64,000 nt of DNA from Phoronis australis (taxonomy: Eukaryota; Phoronida; Phoronidae): the NCBI GenBank assembly GCA_002633005.1, contig NMRA01000466.1:162633-226632 (forward strand), read 5' to 3'. Shown here piece after piece: positions 59,701 through 64,000 of the stretch; within the stretch, counting starts at the first letter, position 1, and every line of letters starts with the position of its first letter. The translations under genes and the position numbers were made by a program. The notes below the pieces were generated by a model. It was not told the DNA's origin and searched no databases. It saw nothing but the letters and a program-made list of their open reading frames with translations.

Positions 59701-62700
59701 CCTAATCTCAGAACAATTTTTGATGCTACAAAGCTGTCATCATCTCCCATCCTGCCAAGTAAAAAATTGCAATTCATATTAAACAAGAGCAACGCGTACC
59801 GTTGAAATGCAACCACGAATGTGCTTTTAGAGTTGTTCATCTTTTGTATCATAAAAATGGCCACTAGATGGCGCAAAACGTCCAATCCTTGTGAAAACGG
59901 AACATGCCATTGCTTCTTTAATAGCAAGCTATTTACAAAATTTCATGAAAACCTGTCAAGGAACTTCACTGAAACTAAGGAAAACGAAAAAAAAATGAAA
60001 TGGCGGCAAGGGCCACAGTGTCCTCCTCAAAATCGTCGTCTATTGTAAACTTCGTATAAATACACTTACTAATTTTCATGAAGTTCGTGCAATGGGCTTA
60101 GGAGATACCNNNNNNNNNNNNNNNNNNNNNNNNNNNNNNNNNNNNNNNNNNNNNNNNNNNNNNNNNNNNNNNNNNNNNNNNNNNNNNNNNNNNNNNNNNN
60201 NNNNNNNNNNNNNNNNNNNNNNNNNNNNNNNNNNNNNNNNNNNNNNNNNNNNNNNNNNNGCTATGGCTGCAAAACAAACCAACACCCCTAGGAGGCGCCA
60301 CAGTAATCGAAGTTGTCCTCGTAACTGTCCTCTTCACAGTGAGAACATATACGCCAATTTTCAAAATCATCCTTAGAATGGTTTGGTTGATAGAGGGGTG
60401 GACGCCAAAAAGCAGAATCGAAAACAGTAAAAATGGCAACTAGGTGATGCAAATTAACTCGAATCCATCCGAAAATGGGAGGATAGTATAACCTCAACAA
60501 TACATGCCTGATATATTCTAAATTTTATGAAACTCCTTTGAGGACCTTTGAACGTACAGAGGTAAACGTAAAAAATTGAACTTGCCACTAGGAGGACATT
60601 GGTGGTCAGATCCGTGCGAACGTCGTCGTTGTCCGTTGTCAAAATCATATACACTTGCTAAATTAAGAAAAAATCCTGAAAACGGTTTAGGATATACAGC
60701 CATGGGCGCAACAACTTGCCACTAGGAGGCGCCACAGTGGTCGGAGTCATCGGAAAATTATCGTCAGCCATCCTCTTCAAAGTAAGAACATACATGCCAA
60801 TTTTCACAATCATCGTTAGAGCGGTTTGGTTGATAGAGGGAAAGACGCCAAAACAGACTCGGAAACAGTAAAAATGGTCACTAGGTGACGCAAAATACCT
60901 CGAATCCATCCGATAATTGGAGGATAGCGTCATCGTACCAATGGATGCCAATATTCCAAATGTTATGAACATACGTTGAGGACCTTTGAATGTACAGAGG
61001 TAAACGTAAAACACTAAAGTTGCCACTAGGGGGCGCACCGGTTTTTCAATCCGTGCGAAAGTCATTATCCTCTGTTGACAACATCAGTTAACTACACTTA
61101 CTAAATTTAGTAAAAATCCTGCTAACGATTTATGAGATACAGCCGTGGGTGCAAAAAAATAACAAAACTGCCACTAGGAAGCCCCACGGTAGTCGAAGTC
61201 GTCGGCCATCCTCTTCATAGTAGGAACATACACATGCCAATTTTCACTATCATCCTTACAGAGGTGGACACCTTAGAGAGGTGGACACCAAAAACAGACT
61301 CGAAAACAGTAAAAATGGCCACTAGATGGTGCAAACTACGTCGCATCGATCCGAAAACGAGAGAACAGTGTCATCTCACTAATAGATGCCTATATTCTAA
61401 ATTTTATGAAAATACGTTGAGGACTTCCGAAGATACAGAGGTAAGCGTAAAAAACTAAAATTGCCACTAGGGGGCACACCGGTAGTCAGAAAGGTTCGAA
61501 ATTCCTTGTCATCCGTCGTCAGCTACATAGAAACACATCTGCCAAATCTCTTCAAATTCCTGTGAGGGGTTTAGGAGATACAGCTGCGGACGCCGGACGC
61601 CCGGACAGACAGAAATGACGGCAATATGCGACCACATATAAATATGTGGGCGCATAAATAGGTCATTTTCAATGCATGTTAGCACACTGGTTGCATTTAT
61701 TTTTATTGTTCAAAGGATGACAAAGAAGGAAACAAAACAAACATTAAAAGGCTTGATCAATTCAGGATATGTGCATTGTCATCAGACTGCAAAAATCAAG
61801 ATCTGTATTTCGTAAGATAATCTGTGTAGAGATGCATGCTAGACAGATAGTTCTCAGCACGACTTCAAGACTCATTGCATCTTGAAGATCTCAAAAGAAG
61901 ATAAGTTTATTACTTTAACGCAGTTAAGTAAGGATATTTAAACTTACGAGAAAACAATAAAGCTTCATTCGAAAAGACATGAAGGAATATCATTGAGTAC
62001 ATCAATATACGTCGTTTGACATGGGCTGGTTTGCTTGTTCAACGACATTGACGGCACTTGTACGGCAAATCAGTCTTGGAATTTTGGCGAGTATCATTTT
62101 TGTTTCAACGTGTACAAATGTTTGATTTCAAATTGGCTCTTTCGTCGAATACACTTAGAGTGTCGCTTCAACTTCAGCGTCGGTAATTAGCATTAAGGGT
62201 ACGGCAAACCCTTCGATTGGAAACTTGATACGATAGAAAGCTGGCCAGCTGTATGAAGACTGTCATCGTCAACTTACACCAAGGTAGCTGTGTGTTCAGC
62301 TCGTTAGACACATAAATCAGGTAGCTCTCCTCGTCTCGTGGTGAAAATTAAATCAACATGTATAGCTAACACCAGCAGGAAAAGAATCGCGCAGCCGCAC
62401 AACTGCCCAAATTTGACAGAAATTCTGATTGAAGCTTGAAAATAAAACGGTCTCTTCATGAAATATCCCTGCCTCTTGCTATGAATACTATATTCATTTG
62501 AAGGTGTAGCTATTCCCCTTCGGCATTTCCCACATACAAGCTGTTACCCGTGTGAAAACAGGAGTAACATCTAGTCAGATTATAAATCATCAAACGAAAT
62601 ATCCCGTCATGCAAAAATTCACCATTTTTCCGAAACAAATTCAATTTATAAACAATAACCACGTTTGTTTGCTTCCAATTTGTCCTATGGGTCCGCAATC

Positions 62701-63010
62701 TGATGTTACAATCTGTAAAAAAGTCGTTAGCGATTGTTTAATACGCAATGTATGTGCTACATTGCGTTTTTCAAAAATGCGACTTAAACGAAATGGCATC
62801 TTTCGATTTGCATTTTGCACTTCTTCTTAGTTCGTGATTGGTCTATTGAAAAGATGTTTGCTGTACTTACGTAGTGCATAATACTCGCTGGCAAAAGCCC
62901 TCCTGCAGCGTTATACGCCCAAGGCATCTCCAATATTCCTGTCCCAACACAGGTGTTAATAATGAGAAAACTTGCCACAAACCAGCTAATTCCACTTTTG
63001 TTCGGGATTC
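50618..63010 (-). CDS. SLC38-like amino acid transporter, copy C (open, 5' exon missing)
   Basis: Predicted multi-pass neutral amino acid transporter of the SLC38 type (Aa_trans superfamily). Seven exons join without a stop and with matching phases: 62871-63010, 57826-58024, 55993-56218, 55155-55317, 52366-52625, 50955-51154 and 50618-50763. They give 1334 coding nt, about 444 residues, close to typical SLC38 length once a short N-terminal exon is added. Order of family features: VGTGILEMPWAY (TM1), AESYQDVMMFALG and a helix ending ITGDHSEM (TM3), LYPLCLLREVK (TM4), VPGIVFVLYVIALVTVKYA (TM5), CHYDIVTVYGAM, GFLTFGSAVHKEIIDSYPP, VAIPDVVGG, ILPG and a final helix. It should sit in a plasma or lysosomal membrane; substrate and ion coupling are inferred only. 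The first exon must lie between 63011 and 64000 or beyond. The first visible intron carries a large repeat array. Confidence 0.9.
50955..51154 (-). CDS. Copy C, visible exon 6 (TM9-TM10)
   Basis: 200 nt from acceptor TTTTTTAG to G/GTAGGC, phase 2 to 1. Encodes NGLQDLWTTCRKLSEEEVVQ, a helix with LLLYVAIPDVVGG, and a segment ending CILPG. Confidence 0.93.
52366..52625 (-). CDS. Copy C, visible exon 5 (TM6-TM8)
   Basis: 260 nt from acceptor TACCCAG to AG/GTACAG, phase 0 to 2. Encodes CHYDIVTVYGAM, a helix, the signature FGFLTFGSAVHKEIIDSYPP, and TM8 LAYLLMALKCSTAFPLVFFV. Confidence 0.94.
55155..55317 (-). CDS. Copy C, visible exon 4 (TM5)
   Basis: 163 nt from acceptor TATTGCAG to GTGAGT, phase 2 to 0. 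Encodes VPGIVFVLYVIALVTVKYAL and ATVVDVFLVAPGVLFAYA. The longer open frame upstream is intronic. Confidence 0.92.
55993..56218 (-). CDS. Copy C, visible exon 3 (TM4)
   Basis: 226 nt from an acceptor CTTTAAG to AG/GTAGGC, phase 1 to 2. Encodes DLSNHRTNLVQFEMYTENKT, LTGVTSLVLDCIVPKEVRGS and the helix LLVSVASVLVLYPLCLLREV. An AG ten bases upstream (GTTCCAG) has the better pyrimidine tract but the wrong phase, so the 5' edge is the least certain boundary. Confidence 0.82.
57826..58024 (-). CDS. Copy C, visible exon 2 (TM2-TM3)
   Basis: 199 nt from acceptor CCACAG to GTGAGT, phase 0 to 1. Encodes SVLLVMVGSLVILTYIAAEA, AESYQDVMMFALGPCGHKAS and a helix ending IITGDHSEM. Confidence 0.92.
58155..58176. 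repeat. Perfect 22-bp palindrome
   Basis: A perfect inverted repeat with arms GTTATCTCACT and AGTGAGATAAC and no loop. It lies next to a tRNA-like block, in sequence present in copy C's intron but not at the matching place in copy A, so it belongs to a later insertion. Confidence 0.9.
58183..58262 (-). other. tRNA-like sequence (pseudo-tRNA or SINE head)
   Basis: On the minus strand GTGGTGTAGTGGTAAAG matches the internal A box of tRNA genes, and ATTCGAATCC, about 45 bases on, matches the B box. The arms do not fold into a clean cloverleaf, so a SINE head or decayed tRNA gene is more likely than a working tRNA. Confidence 0.5.
59276..59368 (+). other. tRNA-like cloverleaf, probably a pseudogene or SINE head
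   Basis: A 93-nt stretch with a 9-bp outer stem (ATTTCTGCC with GGCAGAAAT), a GTCC/GGAC arm, a perfect 5-bp stem with seven-base loop (TCTGC-TCAATTA-GCAGA) and a T-arm-like CGGG-TTTGAGC-CCCG. The loop lacks the expected T before the would-be anticodon, the spacing before the anticodon arm is too long, and the B box has T where C is usual. A working tRNA is unlikely. Confidence 0.45.
59437..59439. other. Assembly gap (3 N)
   Basis: Three unresolved bases in an intron of copy C, just upstream of the repeat array. Confidence 0.99.
59850..61480 (+). repeat. Higher-order tandem array with CCACTAG boxes (about 440 bp = 3 x 147 bp)
   Basis: Boxes of the form CCACTAGNNGGCGC recur at 59861, 60285, 60437, 60585, 60719, 60878, 61023, 61171, 61319 and 61464. 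Apart from the interval spanning the gap, spacing is 134-159 bp. Every third box has the same flank: ACAGTAAAAATGG before one type, ACGTAAAAA-CTAAA-TTG before the second, and GATACAGCC-TGGG-GCA before the third. This gives a higher-order period of 438-452 bp. Boxes at 59861, 61023 and 61464 fit the known CTCF core consensus exactly, all in the same orientation. The array sits in the first visible intron of copy C and contains a 150-N gap. Confidence 0.9.
60110..60259. other. Assembly gap (150 N)
   Basis: The gap begins just after TTAGGAGATACC, the point where the GACGCC tract starts in other copies. The missing bases probably include such a tract and a hairpin or another subunit. Frames drawn across it are meaningless. 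Confidence 0.99.
61560..61660 (+). repeat. Array terminus: GACGCC tract and hairpin
   Basis: GGAGATACAGCTGCGGACGCC, a short GACGCCC run and ATGACGGCAATATGCG are followed by a near-perfect hairpin with arms TATGCGACCACATA and TATGTGGGCGCATA around a short loop. The same end module is at 42410-42510 and 49155-49308, and in decayed form at 25570-25640, always at the right end on the plus strand. Confidence 0.85.
61661..62870. other. Intron of copy C; no other gene
   Basis: No exon or RNA gene is recognised. 62245-62370 resembles 715-870. Confidence 0.45.
62871..63010 (-). CDS. Copy C, visible exon 1 (TM1)
   Basis: 140 nt from acceptor TTCTCAG to GTAAGT, phase 1 to 0. Encodes IPNKSGISWFVASFLIINTC then VGTGILEMPWAYNAAGGLLP and ASIMHY. 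Same length and boundaries as in copy A. Confidence 0.93.
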
Positions 63011-64000
63011 CTGAGAACACAAACGATTTAATAATGAGTAACTCACAAAAAACAGAACACGAAAAATTCTATATTGTGCTATACAATTTAGTTGAGTGTC
63101 AAGTCAAAGAATTGAGGCCCGTTACAGGGAAGCTATATTCTATATTCGGAAGAGCAGTTGTTTGGTATAATATATGTGTTGATCAATTAAACTAAATTTT
63201 CATTTTGATTTTTTCAGTTAGAAGTTTTGCCAACCTTAAGGCCAGATGTACTAGCGTAGTCACGGGGAGGATGCAACGCAGGAATGTAAATATGTCCTTG
63301 CAATAGACATGCATCTTCAAAAAACATAAACTAGTACGACTACCTTAGTTACGCTTATTGCCAACCGGTCTTGACCAATGCTTCCACCTCATGGCCTACT
63401 TTACTTAACACACGACTCTTTAATGAACAAATTCGGGTTTTTGCACAAACGTGAAAAATACGACAGTAATGCAATCAAGAATACTTCACAGAGAAAATTT
63501 CTTTATATTGCCCATAGCTAATGCTCTTCGTGAACCGCTAGAACTTAGATGGGAAGGTAGCTGAGACAGTTTCATTGAGCAAACAACTACAATTCTCAAG
63601 CAAACCGTATTCCGTAGATAAAGCCAGGCTGACCCAGACTTAGAAACATGCATATACGACTACTGCATTACTAGACTTCATTCGGTCTGCCTCACGGCTA
63701 GCCAGGCAGGATCGTAAACGGAAGGCATGAGAGAGAAATCAGTCATGTTCTTCTCATGTTTACTCTCGGGGTAGAATTACGCTTACCTTCGGGTAGGTTA
63801 ACGCCTTCCCCATACTTTCCTCGCGCCTCTCTCACGCTTACCTCACGTTTTCTTCACGCCTTCGGTAGCTGTGTTAACCGTGATTGTACGTCGGGCTAAT
63901 AAAATGACATCTAGATCTGCAGGTACAGGTTTGTTTGGTGTACTTTTCGAGTAATACGTTGGTTTGGATGGTTTCCGACTAGCTCCGTAATTTCACGTAC
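63011..64000. other. Upstream of copy C visible exon 1; first exon not recognised
   Basis: The phase-1 acceptor at 63010 requires an upstream coding exon. I could not find a frame here that ends in phase 1 at a credible GT donor and resembles an SLC38 N-terminus; it may lie outside the window. A CTTACC/TCACG-rich stretch at 63720-63860 is unexplained. Confidence 0.4.

Noticed and set aside
60076-60439. Frames across the 150-N gap
   Set aside because: Most of their length is unknown sequence.

Overview
This is animal nuclear DNA: AT-rich, intron-bearing genes, many decayed retrotransposons and DNA transposons, and several assembly gaps (single Ns, NNN, one 150-N run). L1/Tx1-like and CR1-like LINEs, BEL/Pao, THAP-type repeats and an SLC38-like transporter expansion would fit a marine invertebrate such as a hemichordate or cephalochordate, but the species cannot be fixed from the window. 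The only recognisable host genes are three copies of one multi-exon gene on the minus strand, a member of the amino acid/auxin permease superfamily closest to SLC38 (sodium-coupled neutral amino acid transporters). I reconstructed splice sites, phases and exon lengths by comparing the copies: 140, 199, 226, 163, 260, 200 and 146 nt for the last seven exons. Copy C (50618-63010) is open throughout. Copy A (5786-15058) has the same seven exons but a net +1 change and an in-frame stop in its third visible exon. Copy B (41635-45846) keeps only the last four exons, carries several disabling changes and is a pseudogene. Its 5' half ends at the 5' end of a truncated LINE. The first coding exon(s) of A and C were not found. 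LAYOUT. 0-5.1 kb: no gene, then a BEL/Pao relic with a hAT-like MITE inserted in its A17 domain. 5.8-15.1 kb: gene A. 16.9-22.7 kb: two L1/Tx1-like LINE relics. 23.7-36 kb: LINE fragments, a THAP-domain repeat, direct duplications beside single-N gaps, minisatellites and a small TA-flanked MITE. 36.8-46.3 kb and 48.9-55.9 kb: a segmental duplication carrying the 3' half of the transporter and its 3' flank; the B side also holds a 2.3-kb inverted-repeat element whose empty site survives twice in the window. 46.3-48.6 kb: a CR1-like LINE abutting a cut THAP repeat. 50.6-63.0 kb: gene C. Its first visible intron holds tRNA-like sequences and a higher-order tandem array (about 440 bp, made of three roughly 147-bp subunits). 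Each subunit carries a CCACTAG-type box resembling the CTCF core motif, and the array ends in a GACGCC-rich tract and a hairpin. HOW IT WORKS TOGETHER. The only coherent host function is amino acid transport across a membrane. Most of the rest is repeat history that duplicated, broke and perhaps decorated this locus with candidate regulatory sites.
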